DNA from: Dokdonella_A sp051958935
GTDB taxonomy: Bacteria; Pseudomonadota; Gammaproteobacteria; Xanthomonadales; Rhodanobacteraceae
Assembly (NCBI RefSeq): GCF_051958935.1
Contig: NZ_JBQCFP010000108.1
Coordinates: forward strand, 1 to 53,685
DNA length: 53,685 bases
Direction of reading: 5' to 3'
Program-made: the position numbers and the translations under genes
Notes under the pieces: model-generated
The model's database searches: none
The model's input: the letters and a program-made list of their open reading frames with translations, nothing else
Told to the model about the DNA's origin: nothing
In this document: piece by piece, positions 7,706 through 17,636 of the stretch
Numbering within the stretch: the first letter of the stretch is position 1
Layout of the letters: each line of letters opens with the position of its first letter

Positions 7706-9129
7706 TGAAACCCGCTCTCCAACTCCGCCTCGGCCAGTCGCTGGCCCTGACGCCGCAGCTGCAACAGGCGATCAGGCTGCTGCAGCTGTCGCGCATGGAG
7801 CTGGAGCTCGAGCTCAATACCGCGCTCGAATCGAACCCGCTGCTCGACATGGCCGAGGACGGCGGCGACGGCGAGGATGGCGACGCCGGCGACGGCCTCG
7901 AAGCCGCCGACGAGGCACCCGCCGAATCGGCCGATTCCGCCGAAGCGGACGAGCCGCTCGACCTCGACCTCGAGCCCGATCCGACCGACTACCGCGGCAG
8001 CGGCTCGGGCGACGAGGACGGCCTCGAGCCGCAGGACGCCGAGATTGAGGACCTGCGCGACCACCTGCTGTGGCAGCTCAACCTCACGCCGATGTCGCCG
8101 CGCGACCGCGCGATCGCGACCGCGATCATCGAGGCGGTCGACGACGACGGCTATCTCGCCGAGAGCGACGACACGATCCGCGACGCGCTCGCCGCGCTGT
8201 ACACGGTCACGCCCGAGGAAATCGAATCGGTGCGCCATCGCGTGCAGCACTTCGACCCGGTCGGCGTCGCCAGTCGCAACCTGCGCGAGTGCCTCGCCGT
8301 GCAGCTTGATGCCTTCGACGTGCAGACGCCCGGTCTTTCACTCGCGCAGTTGCTCGTCGCCGACCATCTCGAAGCGCTCGCGCGGCAGGATCGCGCGCGC
8401 ATCTGCCAGCGCCTGCAGACCGACGAAGCCCAATTCGAGACCGCGCTCGCGCTGATCCGTTCGCTCGTGCCCAAGCCCGGCGGCGCGTTCGCGAGCACGA
8501 ACGCCGAATACGTCGCACCCGACGCGTACGCGCGCAAGGTCGGCGGCCGCTGGCAGGTCGCGCTCGCGCCGGGCTGCCAACCGCGCCTGGGCATCAACGA
8601 ACATTACGCGAGCCTGATCGCGAAGGCGCGCCGCGAGGACGCCAGTTACCTCAAGGGCCAGCTGCAGGAAGCGCGCTGGCTGATCAAGAGCCTGAAGACG
8701 CGTGCCGAAACGATGCTCAAGGTCGCCGGCGCGATCGTGCGCGCCCAGGAAGCATTCCTCGAGTTCGGCCCCGAAGCGATGCGCCCGCTCGTGCTCAAGG
8801 ACGTGGCCGACGAGATCGGCATGCACGAATCGACGATCAGCCGCGTGACCACGCGCAAGTTCCTGCACACGCCGCGTGGTACGTTCGAGTTCAAGTACTT
8901 CTTCTCGAGCGGCGTGGGCACCGTCGATGGCGGTGCCGCGTCGGCGACGGCGATCCAGGCGATGATCAAGCGCCTCATCGACGAGGAGCACGCGACGCGG
9001 CCGATGTCCGACCAACTGCTCGCCACCGAGCTGAACCGGCGCGGCATCAACGTCGCGCGGCGCACCGTGGCGAAGTACCGCGAGGCGATGAACATACCTT
9101 CATCGAACGACCGTAGCCGGCTTGGATGA
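7705..9129 (+). CDS. rpoN: RNA polymerase sigma-54 factor RpoN
   Basis: 474 residues, normal length. Region I is the Gln/Leu-rich start LRLGQSLALTPQLQQAIRLL. Region II is a strongly acidic linker (about residues 50-110). Region III holds the core-binding domain. The helix-turn-helix includes MHESTISRVTTRKFL, and the RpoN box ARRTVAKYRE is at about residues 451-460. It directs transcription from -24/-12 promoters with AAA+ activators; the PilS-type kinase at the right edge usually feeds such an activator. It sits between lptB and hpf, as in most gammaproteobacteria. No clear Shine-Dalgarno precedes the ATG. Confidence 0.97.
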   Translation: MKPALQLRLGQSLALTPQLQQAIRLLQLSRMELELELNTALESNPLLDMAEDGGDGEDGDAGDGLEAADEAPAESADSAEADEPLDLDLEPDPTDYRGSGSGDEDGLEPQDAEIEDLRDHLLWQLNLTPMSPRDRAIATAIIEAVDDDGYLAESDDTIRDALAALYTVTPEEIESVRHRVQHFDPVGVASRNLRECLAVQLDAFDVQTPGLSLAQLLVADHLEALARQDRARICQRLQTDEAQFETALALIRSLVPKPGGAFASTNAEYVAPDAYARKVGGRWQVALAPGCQPRLGINEHYASLIAKARREDASYLKGQLQEARWLIKSLKTRAETMLKVAGAIVRAQEAFLEFGPEAMRPLVLKDVADEIGMHESTISRVTTRKFLHTPRGTFEFKYFFSSGVGTVDGGAASATAIQAMIKRLIDEEHATRPMSDQLLATELNRRGINVARRTVAKYREAMNIPSSNDRSRLG

Positions 9130-9285
9130 ACGTGCGACGCCACCACATTCATATCGAGGACCACGAACGACGGAGGGAACGCAGGCATCCAACGCAATGT
9201 CGAATGATGGAGCCGCACGCCGTACACAGGCGCGGTGTTCTATTCGGGGCCCGGCGTCGCCGTGCCCGTCCACGAGGAGCCAGTC

Positions 9286-9606
9286 ATGCAGATCAACGTC
9301 AAGGGCCACCAGGTCGAAGTCACCGCCGCGTTGCGCGATTACGCCGCCGGCAAGTTCGAGCGCGTCACGCGCGTCTTCGACCAGTTGCATGACGTCACGG
9401 TCGTGCTCGGCATCGAGAAGCTGCTGCACAAGGCCGAAGTGACGATGCAGCTCTCGGGCAAGACCCTGCACGCGGACGCGACCGCGCCCGACATGTACGC
9501 GGCGATCGACGTGCTGGTCGACAAGGTCGACACGCTGCTGCGCAAGCACAAGGAAAAACTGACCGACCATCATGCGGACGCGGTGCGCGCGACGCGCTAC
9601 AGTTGA
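9286..9606 (+). CDS. hpf: Ribosome hibernation promoting factor, short form
   Basis: 106 residues from the ATG at 9286, which follows GAGGAG. This is the short HPF/YfiA type that binds the 30S decoding region and favours 100S dimers in stationary phase. Typical sequence includes MQINVKGHQVEVTAALRDY, AEVTMQLSGKTLHADA and DMYAAIDVLVDKVDTLLRKHKEK. An extended in-frame start at 9235 lacks homology. It is positioned between rpoN and ptsN as in enterobacteria. Confidence 0.95.
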   Translation: MQINVKGHQVEVTAALRDYAAGKFERVTRVFDQLHDVTVVLGIEKLLHKAEVTMQLSGKTLHADATAPDMYAAIDVLVDKVDTLLRKHKEKLTDHHADAVRATRYS

Positions 9607-9636
9607 GTTTCGTCCGGCCGAACCCCGCACCCGCCC

Positions 9637-10092
9637 ATGCCTTTCCTGGACTTGCTGCCCGCCGAGCGGGTGCGGACCGACCTTGCCGCGACCGGCAAGG
9701 CGCAGCTGATCGAGCAACTCGCCGGGCTGCTCGCCGGCGGGGGTGACCCGGCGATCGCGCGCGAGGCACTCGCCGCGCGCGAGCGCCTCGGCAGCACCGG
9801 CCTCGGCCATGGCGTCGCGATCCCGCATGGGCGCAGCGCGAAGATCGACGAAGCCTGCGCGGCGTTCGTGCGCCTCGCCACTCCGGTGGATTTCGGCGCC
9901 GACGACGGGCGCCCCGTGGATCTCGTCGCCGCCCTGCTCGTTCCGGCCCACTTCACCGACCAGCATCTGAAGCTCCTCGCCGAACTGGCCGAGCTGTTCT
10001 CGGATGGGGCAATCACCGCGGAGCTTCGCGCGGCGCCTGATGCGGCTGCGTTGCGGGGGGTACTGGAGCGTGGGCTGAGGGCTGATGGCTGA
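9637..10092 (+). CDS. ptsN: Nitrogen-regulatory PTS protein EIIA-Ntr (PtsN)
   Basis: 151 residues with a PTS EIIA type-2 fold. The phosphorylated histidine is His64 in GVAIPHGR, and the pattern AREALAARERLGSTGLGHGVAIPHGR is diagnostic. It receives phosphate from the EI-NPr/HPr chain and regulates rather than transports. The final residues GLRADG and the stop are encoded by the first units of a GGGCTGA heptamer arm, so the C-terminus is repeat-derived. The next gene is hprK. Confidence 0.94.
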   Translation: MPFLDLLPAERVRTDLAATGKAQLIEQLAGLLAGGGDPAIAREALAARERLGSTGLGHGVAIPHGRSAKIDEACAAFVRLATPVDFGADDGRPVDLVAALLVPAHFTDQHLKLLAELAELFSDGAITAELRAAPDAAALRGVLERGLRADG

Positions 10093-10264
10093 TGGCTAAT
10101 GGCCCCGAGGTAGCGCGGATCACGCCGCGCACGCGGGCGATCCGCCGCTGCGCGGCTTGATCCGCCCCACCGACTCCGCGACTGCGGCGGGCAATGCCTT
10201 ACACTTTGCCATCGCCCGGAATGCATGCCGCGCCATGGCCCCAAGCCTCCACCCCTCAGCCATC
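10072..10264. repeat. Paired heptamer element, GGGCTGA family, ptsN-hprK
   Basis: The left arm 10072-10104 is GGGCTGA, GGGCTGA, TGGCTGA, TGGCTAA, TGGCC in perfect 7-base phase. The right arm near 10252-10264 is CCCCTCAGCCATC. The core of about 145 bases holds a second repeat type (10106-10171). The left arm is translated as the end of PtsN; the right arm ends 11 bases before the hprK ATG, which lacks a Shine-Dalgarno sequence. Confidence 0.75.
10106..10171. repeat. Dispersed GGATC-palindrome repeat, copy 1
   Basis: An imperfect palindrome with the outer sequence GAGGTAG and inner GCGGATC...GATCCGCC, ending CGGCTTGATCCGCCC. Its reverse complement is recognisable at 50038-50101 (GGATCAAGCCGCGCAGCGGC and CTTGATCCGCCCTACCTC). 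Two copies 40 kb apart in non-coding gaps mark it as a dispersed intergenic repeat. Confidence 0.65.
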
Positions 10265-10275
10265 GTCCCCGCCAC

Positions 10276-11222
<947 letters not shown>

Positions 11223-11229
<7 letters not shown>

Positions 11230-12119
11230 AGGCCAACCACGCCGACGGCGCCGTCGCGGGCGGCCCGGACCAGCTCATCGTCGTCAGCGGCCTGTCGGGG
11301 TCGGGCAAGACGGTCGCGCTGCGCACGCTCGAAGACCTCGGCTTCTACTGCGTCGACAACCTGCCCGCGGCGCTGATGCCCGCGTTCGTGCAGGCCCTCT
11401 CGCATTCCACCACGGGCCACCGCAAGCTCGCGGTCGGCGTCGACGTGCGCAACCGCGCCGAGAACCTCAACCGGCTGCCGCAGATCCTCGCCGAACTCGC
11501 GCGTTCGGACATCGGCTATCGCCTCGTGTTCCTCGACACGCGCGACGAAGTGCTGATCAAGCGCTATTCGGAAACGCGCCGCCGCCACCCGCTGTCGGGC
11601 GATGGCCTCGGCCTTGCCGAAGCGATCGCCGAAGAGCGCCGCCTGCTCAAGCCGATGCTCTCGCTCGCCGACCGCGTCGTCGACACGAGCGACCTCAACG
11701 TGCACCAATTGCGCCGCCTCGTCATCACCGAGATGGGACTGACGCCGGGCGCGATGACGCTGTTGTTCGAATCGTTCGCGTACCGCCGCGGCGTGCCGAC
11801 CGACGCCGACTTCGTGTTCGACGCGCGCTGCCTGCCCAATCCCCACTGGGATTCGAAGCTGCGACCGCTGTCGGGCAAGGACATGCCGGTGCGCGAATGG
11901 CTCGAGTCGAAACCGGAAGTAAAGCAGTTCGGCGACGACCTGCTCGCATTCCTGTCCACCTGGCTGCCGCGTTTCGAAGCGGATGGCCGCAGCTACGTGA
12001 CGATCTGCCTGGGCTGCACCGGCGGCCGCCACCGCTCGGTGTACCTCGCCGAGCGCCTCGCCGAACACTTGCGCCCGCGCTACGGCCAGGTGCTGACGTA
12101 TCACCGGGAGATGGAGTGA
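11223..12119 (+). CDS. rapZ: RNase adapter / nucleotide-binding protein RapZ
   Basis: 298 residues. Walker A GLSGSGKT is at residues 23-30, followed by ALRTLEDLGFYCVDNLPAAL, the classic RapZ/YvcJ opening. The C-terminal half has FESFAYRRGVP, ADFVFDARCLPNPHW and CLGCTGGRHRSVYLAE, which in E. coli binds small RNAs and glucosamine-6-phosphate. The start ATG at 11223 overlaps the hprK stop, implying translational coupling. Whether it controls GlmS here, as in enterobacteria, cannot be seen. Confidence 0.95.
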
Positions 12120-12128
12120 TGAGAGCCG

Positions 12129-12240
12129 CGAATGGGGCATGGGGAATGGGGAATGGGAAAAGCATGTCGCGATCCGGCGCGGGCGTGGGCGCGCTAGCCC
12201 TCCGCTTTGAACTATTTCCCATTCCCCATTCCCCATTCCC
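12129..12240. repeat. Paired heptamer element, GGGGAAT family, rapZ-EIIA
   Basis: The left arm 12129-12158 has GAATGGG-type units. The core of about 55 bases is GC-rich. The right arm 12215-12240 has CATTCCC units. Read on the minus strand the core starts GTTCAAAGCGG, matching the border of the 5042-5139 element. The arms are inverted and could pair across the core. Confidence 0.85.
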
Positions 12241-12258
12241 GCCCCGCGGAGCGCGCCC

Positions 12259-12651
12259 ATGAGCGTCGGCGTCCTCCTCATGACCCATGAATCGATGGGC
12301 GCGGCGCTCGTCAGTGCCGCGCGCCATGTACTCGGCCGCCTGCCGCTGCCCATCGAAGTGCAGGAGGTCGCGGCGAACGCCGATCCCGACCAGATGCTGC
12401 GCGCGGCGGCGGCCAACGCGCGCGATCTCGATCACGGCGACGGCGTGCTCGTGCTGTCCGACCTCTACGGGGCGACGCCATGCAATATCGCGCAGCGCCT
12501 GCCCGACCTCGGCGTGCGCATGCACTGCGTGTCGGGATTGAACCTGCCGATGCTGCTGCGTGTCCTCAACTACCCGGAACAATCGCTCGACGAACTCGCG
12601 CAGACCGCCGCCAGCGGCGGACGCGGCGGCATCGTCGTCGACAACCCCTGA
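12259..12651 (+). CDS. PTS EIIA component, mannose/fructose (ManX-like) type
   Basis: 130 residues forming one EIIA-Man domain. The phosphorylatable histidine is His10 in LMTHESMG, and the DLYGATPCNIAQ motif is typical. There are no IIB, IIC or IID partners in the window, so it probably acts as a phosphorylation-dependent regulator rather than in uptake. The ATG at 12259 is preceded by GGAG within GCGGAGCGCG. It lies between rapZ and HPr. Confidence 0.9.
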   Translation: MSVGVLLMTHESMGAALVSAARHVLGRLPLPIEVQEVAANADPDQMLRAAAANARDLDHGDGVLVLSDLYGATPCNIAQRLPDLGVRMHCVSGLNLPMLLRVLNYPEQSLDELAQTAASGGRGGIVVDNP

Positions 12652-12700
12652 CGGGAGCCGACGCCCACCCTTGCTCCGGCGGCCACCCACCCACATCACT

Positions 12701-12725
12701 GCCCAGCCCTCAGCCCTCAGCCATA
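12701..12725. repeat. Heptamer arm, GGGCTGA family, pyrimidine-rich, before HPr
   Basis: CAGCCCT, CAGCCCT, CAGCCAT run in perfect 7-base phase and end three bases before the HPr ATG. No left arm is evident. The arm occupies the place where the Shine-Dalgarno sequence should be. Confidence 0.7.
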
Positions 12726-12728
12726 ACC

Positions 12729-12998
12729 ATGCTCGAAAAGGACATCACGATCAGCAACAAACTGGGACTGCATGCGCGCGCGTCGGCCAAGCTCGTGCAG
12801 GCGCTGCACGCGTTCCAGGCCAGCGCGTTCATCGCATGCCGCGGCAAGGAGGTCAATGCGAAGAGCATCATGGGCGTGATGATGCTCGCCGCCGGGCTCG
12901 GCACGCCGATCCGCCTGCGTACCGACGGCGTCGACGAGCAGGCGGCGATGGATGCGATGGTCGACCTGTTCGAGCGCAAGTTCGACGAGGGCCAGTAA
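12729..12998 (+). CDS. ptsH: Phosphocarrier protein HPr
   Basis: 89 residues. The EI phosphorylation site is His15 in NKLGLHARASAK. The regulatory serine is Ser46 in NAKSIMGVMMLAAG, exactly the HprK target position. HPr passes phosphate from EI to EIIA proteins. The start ATG at 12729 has no Shine-Dalgarno sequence; a GGGCTGA-type heptamer arm abuts it. It lies between the EIIA-Man-like gene and ptsI. Confidence 0.96.
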   Translation: MLEKDITISNKLGLHARASAKLVQALHAFQASAFIACRGKEVNAKSIMGVMMLAAGLGTPIRLRTDGVDEQAAMDAMVDLFERKFDEGQ

Positions 12999-13115
12999 AA
13001 AAACCCGCTTTCGCGGCGCGCACGCCGCGAGGCTGCCGCAGCGACCCTGCGGCAGGATGCGAAGCGGCGCGACGGACGTTGCGCTGATTTTTTCGACACG
13101 GAGGATGGAAAGCGC

Positions 13116-14867
13116 GTGCGACTCGTACTGACCGGCCTCGGCGCATCGCGCGGCATGGCGCTCGGTCGCGCACGCCTCGAACAACCGAGCCGCTACCTCG
13201 TCGACGACCGGCCGCTTGCCGAAGCCGAGATCGAGACGGAGGTCGAGCGCCTCAAGCGCGCGATCGGCGCGGCACGCGAGGAACTCGCCGTGCTGCGCGA
13301 GAAGGTGCACGGCGCGATGGCACGCGAAGTCGCCGAATTCATCGACGCGCACAGCCTCATGCTCGCCGACCGCGAGCTCACCAGCGGCCTGTTCGACCTC
13401 ATCCGCGTCGGCCGCTACCGCGCGAGCGCCGCCCTCAAGATGCAGAAGGACCGCCTCGTCGCCGTGTTCGAGGCGATGGACGATCCGTACCTGCGCAGCC
13501 GCAAGGAGGACGTCGAACACGTCATCGCGCGCGTGCAGGCCGGCCTGTCGCGCGAATCGAGCCGCGCCGAGCGCCAGCTCGCCTCGCGCGTCGGCGAGAT
13601 CCTCATCAGCGATTCGGTCGCGCCGTCCGAACTCGTGCCGCTCGCCGAACACGGCGTGCTCGGCGTCGTGCTCACCTCCGGCAGCCAGGTGTCGCACAGC
13701 GCGATCCTCGCGCGCTCGCTGCGCCTGCCGATGATCGTCGCCGCGCACGACGCGCTCGCGCGCATCCAGGACGACGACCTCATCCTCGTCGACGGCGACC
13801 GCGGCGAAGCGATCGTGCACCCGGCCGCCCCCGATCTCGCGCGTTACCGCGCCTGGCAGCGCGACACCGCGCAGAAAGGCAAGCGGCTCGCCCTGCTGCG
13901 CGACGTCGAGTCGCGCACGCTCGACGGCGTGCCGATCGCGTTGTACGCGAACGCCGAGTCGGCCGCCGACGTCGCCCAGGCCCGCGCCTGCGGCGCGGCC
14001 GGCATCGGCCTGTACCGCACCGAATTCCTGTTCCTGCAGCGGCGCGAGCTGCCCGACGAGGACGAGCAGTTCCTCTGCTACCGCGATCTCGTGCTCGGCA
14101 TGGGCGGCCTGCCGGTGACGATCCGCACGCTCGACCTCGGCGCCGACAAGGCCGACTCGAGCGGGCTCGTGCTCGACGACGAGGAGAACCCCGCGCTCGG
14201 CGTACGCGGCGTGCGCCTGTCGCTGCGCCATCCGCAGCTCATGCGCACCCAGCTGCGCGCGATCCTGCGCGCGTCCGCCTACGGTCCCGTGCGCGTGCTC
14301 GTGCCGATGGTGTCGGCCGCGGAGGAAATGGCGAGCGTGCGCCACCTGCTGCGCGACTGCGCGCGCGACCTGCGCACGGCCGGGCACGAGATCGCCGAAA
14401 ACGTGGAGCTCGGCGCGATGATCGAAGTGCCGGCCGCGGCGATCGCGTTGCAGGGGATGATCCGTTCGCTCGACTTCGTCGCGATCGGCACCAACGATCT
14501 CGTCCAATACACGCTCGCAGTCGATCGCAACAACGACCAGCTCGCCAACCTCTACGACCCGCTGCATCCGGCCGTGCTGAAGCTCCTCGCGCAGACGATC
14601 GCGTGTGCGCGGCGCGCGGGCAAGCGCGTCACGCTGTGCGGTGAAATGGCCGGCGACCGGCGCTACACGGCGCTGCTGCTCGCGCTGGGCCTGACCGACT
14701 TCAGCATGCACCCGGCCGTGCTGCTGGAGCTCCGCGAGGCGATCATCGGCCTCGACTGCGCCGCGGCCCGCACGCAGGGGAAGGCGTTGTTGCGCGCCTC
14801 GACGCGCGATGCGATCAAGCGCGTGATGGCGAAGTTCGCAGGAGTGGGGTGCAAGGCCGGAGGGTGA
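13116..14867 (+). CDS. ptsI: Phosphoenolpyruvate-protein phosphotransferase (Enzyme I)
   Basis: 583 residues, full length. The start is the GTG at 13116, preceded by GGAGGA at 13100-13105. EI autophosphorylates from PEP and charges HPr. The active histidine is His194 in SGSQVSHSAILARSLRLPMIV; the loop reads SGSQVSHSA where many EI proteins have GGRTSHTA, an unusual but histidine-retaining variant. The PEP-binding barrel has GIGLYRTEFLF, DLGADK, SAYGPVRVLVPM, IGTNDLVQYTLAVDRNN and the catalytic cysteine motif TLCGEMAGD. It ends the regulatory PTS gene run. Confidence 0.96.
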   Translation: MRLVLTGLGASRGMALGRARLEQPSRYLVDDRPLAEAEIETEVERLKRAIGAAREELAVLREKVHGAMAREVAEFIDAHSLMLADRELTSGLFDLIRVGRYRASAALKMQKDRLVAVFEAMDDPYLRSRKEDVEHVIARVQAGLSRESSRAERQLASRVGEILISDSVAPSELVPLAEHGVLGVVLTSGSQVSHSAILARSLRLPMIVAAHDALARIQDDDLILVDGDRGEAIVHPAAPDLARYRAWQRDTAQKGKRLALLRDVESRTLDGVPIALYANAESAADVAQARACGAAGIGLYRTEFLFLQRRELPDEDEQFLCYRDLVLGMGGLPVTIRTLDLGADKADSSGLVLDDEENPALGVRGVRLSLRHPQLMRTQLRAILRASAYGPVRVLVPMVSAAEEMASVRHLLRDCARDLRTAGHEIAENVELGAMIEVPAAAIALQGMIRSLDFVAIGTNDLVQYTLAVDRNNDQLANLYDPLHPAVLKLLAQTIACARRAGKRVTLCGEMAGDRRYTALLLALGLTDFSMHPAVLLELREAIIGLDCAAARTQGKALLRASTRDAIKRVMAKFAGVGCKAGG

Positions 14868-14975
14868 GCGGCAAAAGATCGCGCGTGCCGGGCGCGCGGC
14901 GTGGCATCATTGATGTTCGCGACAGAGCGGCTCCATCCGGGCGCGGCTCGCGCAGGGCCTTGATGACCCCACCGG

Positions 14976-16376
14976 ATGCTCTTCAACTCCTTCCACTTCG
15001 TCGCATTCTTCGTCGTCGTCCTCGCGCTCAACCAGTCGCTGCGGAGCTGGCCGGTCGCGCAGAAGCTCATGCTGCTCGCGGCGAGCTACTACTTTTACGG
15101 CCAGTGGCAGTGGCATTACCTGCTGCTCGTGTGGTTCTCCACCCTGGTCGACTGGACGATCGGCCTGCGCCTGCCGCGCGCGCGGCACCCGCATCGCCTG
15201 ATCGTGTTCAGCGTGGCGGTGAACCTCGGCTTCCTCGCCGTGTTCAAGTACGCCAACTGGCTGATCGACACGTTCAACGGCGCGTCGGACGCGCTCGGCA
15301 GCGCACTGCACGTCACGCCGATCGACCTGCTGCTGCCGGTCGGCATCTCGTTCTACACGTTCCAGAGCCTGTCGTACACGATCGACGTCTACCGCGGCGA
15401 GCTGCCGCCGCGCCGCAACCTGCTCGACTACGCGCTGGCCGTCGCGTTCTTCCCGCAGATCGAAGCGGGGCCGATCGTGCGCGCGCGCGAGTTCCTCGCC
15501 GAACTCGACGGCCCACAGCGCGTGGACTTCGGCGACGTCAAGCGGGCGCTGGTACTGATCGCACTCGGTTACGTGAAGAAGATCGTGCTCGCCGACAACC
15601 TCGCGCCGATCGCCGACCCCGTATTCGACGACCCGGCCGCACACGGCTTCTGGGACTGCCTGCTCGCGGTGTACGCCTTCGCGTTCCAGATCTACTGCGA
15701 TTTTTCCGGTTACACCGATATCGCGATCGGCTGCGCGTTGCTTCTCGGCATCCGCTTTCCGCCGAACTTCGCGCATCCGTACGCGGCGCAGAGCATCCAG
15801 GAGTTCTGGCGACGCTGGCACATGACACTGTCGCGCTGGCTGCGCGACTACCTGTACGTCCCGCTCGGCGGCAACCGCCGGGGCGAGGCGCGCACCTACG
15901 CCAACCTGATGACGACGATGCTGCTCGGCGGCCTCTGGCACGGCGCGAGCTGGAACTTCGTGATCTGGGGCGGGCTGCATGGCTCCTACCTCGCCGGCGA
16001 GCGCGCCCTGCTCGCCCGCTGGCGCTGGTGGAACGCGCCAAACATGGCGGCGGTCGCGCTGCGCACGCTGCTCACCTTCCACCTCGCCTGTTTCGCCTGG
16101 GTGTTCTTTCGCGCGCACGGTTTCGACCAGGCGAGCACCATGCTCGGCCGCCTCGCGCACCCGCAGGCATCGGCGTTCGATGGCGCCGCGCATGGCGCGA
16201 CGGCCGTGCTCGTCGCTGCGCTGTTCCTCGCGCAGCAGTTCGGTGCGCGCGTGCGCTACAAGGAGCGCATCGCCGCGAACGACGCGCTGTTCGCGTCCGC
16301 GATCGCCTGCGCGATGGCGGTGACGATCCTGTTCGCGCCGGCCGCGGGCGCGCCCTTCATCTACTTCCAGTTCTGA
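14976..16376 (+). CDS. MBOAT-family membrane O-acyltransferase (AlgI-like)
   Basis: 466 residues with about ten hydrophobic segments. The MBOAT hallmark is LLGGLWHGASWNFVIWGGLHG, holding the two conserved histidines. PIDLLLPVGISFYTFQSLSYTIDVYRG, EAGPIVRAREFL and YCDFSGYTDIAIGCALLLGI are the usual AlgI/DltB-like blocks. Such proteins move acyl, usually acetyl, groups across the inner membrane to an exported glycan. The next gene encodes an SGNH-like partner, the common two-component arrangement. The substrate cannot be told; no alginate or teichoic acid genes are in the window. Confidence 0.92.
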   Translation: MLFNSFHFVAFFVVVLALNQSLRSWPVAQKLMLLAASYYFYGQWQWHYLLLVWFSTLVDWTIGLRLPRARHPHRLIVFSVAVNLGFLAVFKYANWLIDTFNGASDALGSALHVTPIDLLLPVGISFYTFQSLSYTIDVYRGELPPRRNLLDYALAVAFFPQIEAGPIVRAREFLAELDGPQRVDFGDVKRALVLIALGYVKKIVLADNLAPIADPVFDDPAAHGFWDCLLAVYAFAFQIYCDFSGYTDIAIGCALLLGIRFPPNFAHPYAAQSIQEFWRRWHMTLSRWLRDYLYVPLGGNRRGEARTYANLMTTMLLGGLWHGASWNFVIWGGLHGSYLAGERALLARWRWWNAPNMAAVALRTLLTFHLACFAWVFFRAHGFDQASTMLGRLAHPQASAFDGAAHGATAVLVAALFLAQQFGARVRYKERIAANDALFASAIACAMAVTILFAPAAGAPFIYFQF

Positions 16377-16392
16377 GGGTTCCGCTTCCGCC

Positions 16393-17547
16393 ATGCGACC
16401 GACCCGCACGCGCATCGCCCTCACCCTGCTCGCGCCGTTCGTGCTGCTGCTCGGGATCGAATCGACGTTCCACGCACGCCTGTGGGAGCGGCACGCGCAG
16501 CCCGCGAGCCATGCCGGGACCAGTGCACGCCTGAAACGCGCGCTGCGCGACCCGGTCGCGCGCCGCATCGATTTCGTCACGCTCGGCAGCTCGCGACCGG
16601 AATACGGCATCGACCATGCGGCATGGGCCGCGCGCGCGACCGAGCGCGGGCTCGTCCATGCCGATCTCAGCATGCCCGGCACGCACTGGATGACGATCGG
16701 CGTGCTCGCGCGCTGGCTCGAGCGCGAGCACCCGGAGATCCGCGGCGGCGTCATCGGCATGTCGGTCCAGGATTTCTCCGGCCCGGGCAATGGCGCCTAC
16801 GAACTGGGCATCGTGCAGCCATTCCGCACGCTCGCCGACACCCCTTGGATCGCGCAACACGTGCGTTTCGACCTGCACGACCTCTCCACCTGGGGCGTCT
16901 ATTCATCGATGGCGCAGTGGCGGGGCGACCTGCGCGAGTACCTGCGCGATCCTTCCGCGCGCCGGAATTCGATCCGCTGGTACCGGCAGAACAGGCCGGC
17001 ACAGCAGATGCTGTTCGGCAACCCCGAATCACACGGCGACATGTGCGGGTCCGGCCTCGCAAGCCTCGCCGCCTGCGATGCGCTCGACGCGTCGACCGAT
17101 GACGCCAGCGCGGGACTGCGGCGGCAATGCGCGGAGCTGCGCGGCCAGGCGGCATCGCGGGCGGACTACGGCAGATGGTTGCGCGACGCGGACGTACCCG
17201 CGCCGCTCCAGCAGGCGCGCGACCTCGTGCGCGGGCAGCTCCGCGCGATCACGTGGCCTGAACCGCCGGTCGTCCTGCTCATGCCGATGCCGGCCCTATG
17301 GGCGCGCGATGTGCTCGGCGCATCGCAGCACGCATGGGCGTTGCACGTGCTGCAACCGCTCGTCGACACCGGCCGCATCCGTGTCCTCGACGCCACCGAC
17401 CTCTTCGCCGGCGATCCCGGCGAGTGCGGCGACTTTTTCGATTTCTACCATCAGAACGCCACGGGGCGCGAGCGGCTGGACGCCTGGCTGCAGCCGCGCC
17501 TGGCGCCGCTCCTGGGCGCGGCGCCCACTGCGGCCGGCACCCGCTGA
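16393..17547 (+). CDS. SGNH-hydrolase-like protein, likely partner of the MBOAT
   Basis: 384 residues. An N-terminal hydrophobic segment (residues 8-22, signal anchor) places the rest in the periplasm. The SGNH-type nucleophile is in TLGSSRPEYGI (Ser66/67), and the catalytic Asp-His pair is probably in DFFDFYHQNATGR near the end. AlgX/AlgJ-type proteins with this layout complete O-acetyl transfer after an MBOAT. It starts 16 bases after the MBOAT stop. The assignment to a defined family is from motifs only. Confidence 0.7.
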   Translation: MRPTRTRIALTLLAPFVLLLGIESTFHARLWERHAQPASHAGTSARLKRALRDPVARRIDFVTLGSSRPEYGIDHAAWAARATERGLVHADLSMPGTHWMTIGVLARWLEREHPEIRGGVIGMSVQDFSGPGNGAYELGIVQPFRTLADTPWIAQHVRFDLHDLSTWGVYSSMAQWRGDLREYLRDPSARRNSIRWYRQNRPAQQMLFGNPESHGDMCGSGLASLAACDALDASTDDASAGLRRQCAELRGQAASRADYGRWLRDADVPAPLQQARDLVRGQLRAITWPEPPVVLLMPMPALWARDVLGASQHAWALHVLQPLVDTGRIRVLDATDLFAGDPGECGDFFDFYHQNATGRERLDAWLQPRLAPLLGAAPTAAGTR

Positions 17548-17636
17548 AAATCCGGGGCGCATCGGCGGATGCAAGGGGCGCTCGCCCCGCGCGCCGCGGA
17601 CCACCTTCCCGACAGCCCTCATGGCATGATGCGCGG

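Noticed and set aside
12998..13060. Terminator between HPr and ptsI
   Set aside because: There is a GC hairpin after the A-run, but no T-tract on the plus strand following a stem; ptsI is likely co-transcribed.
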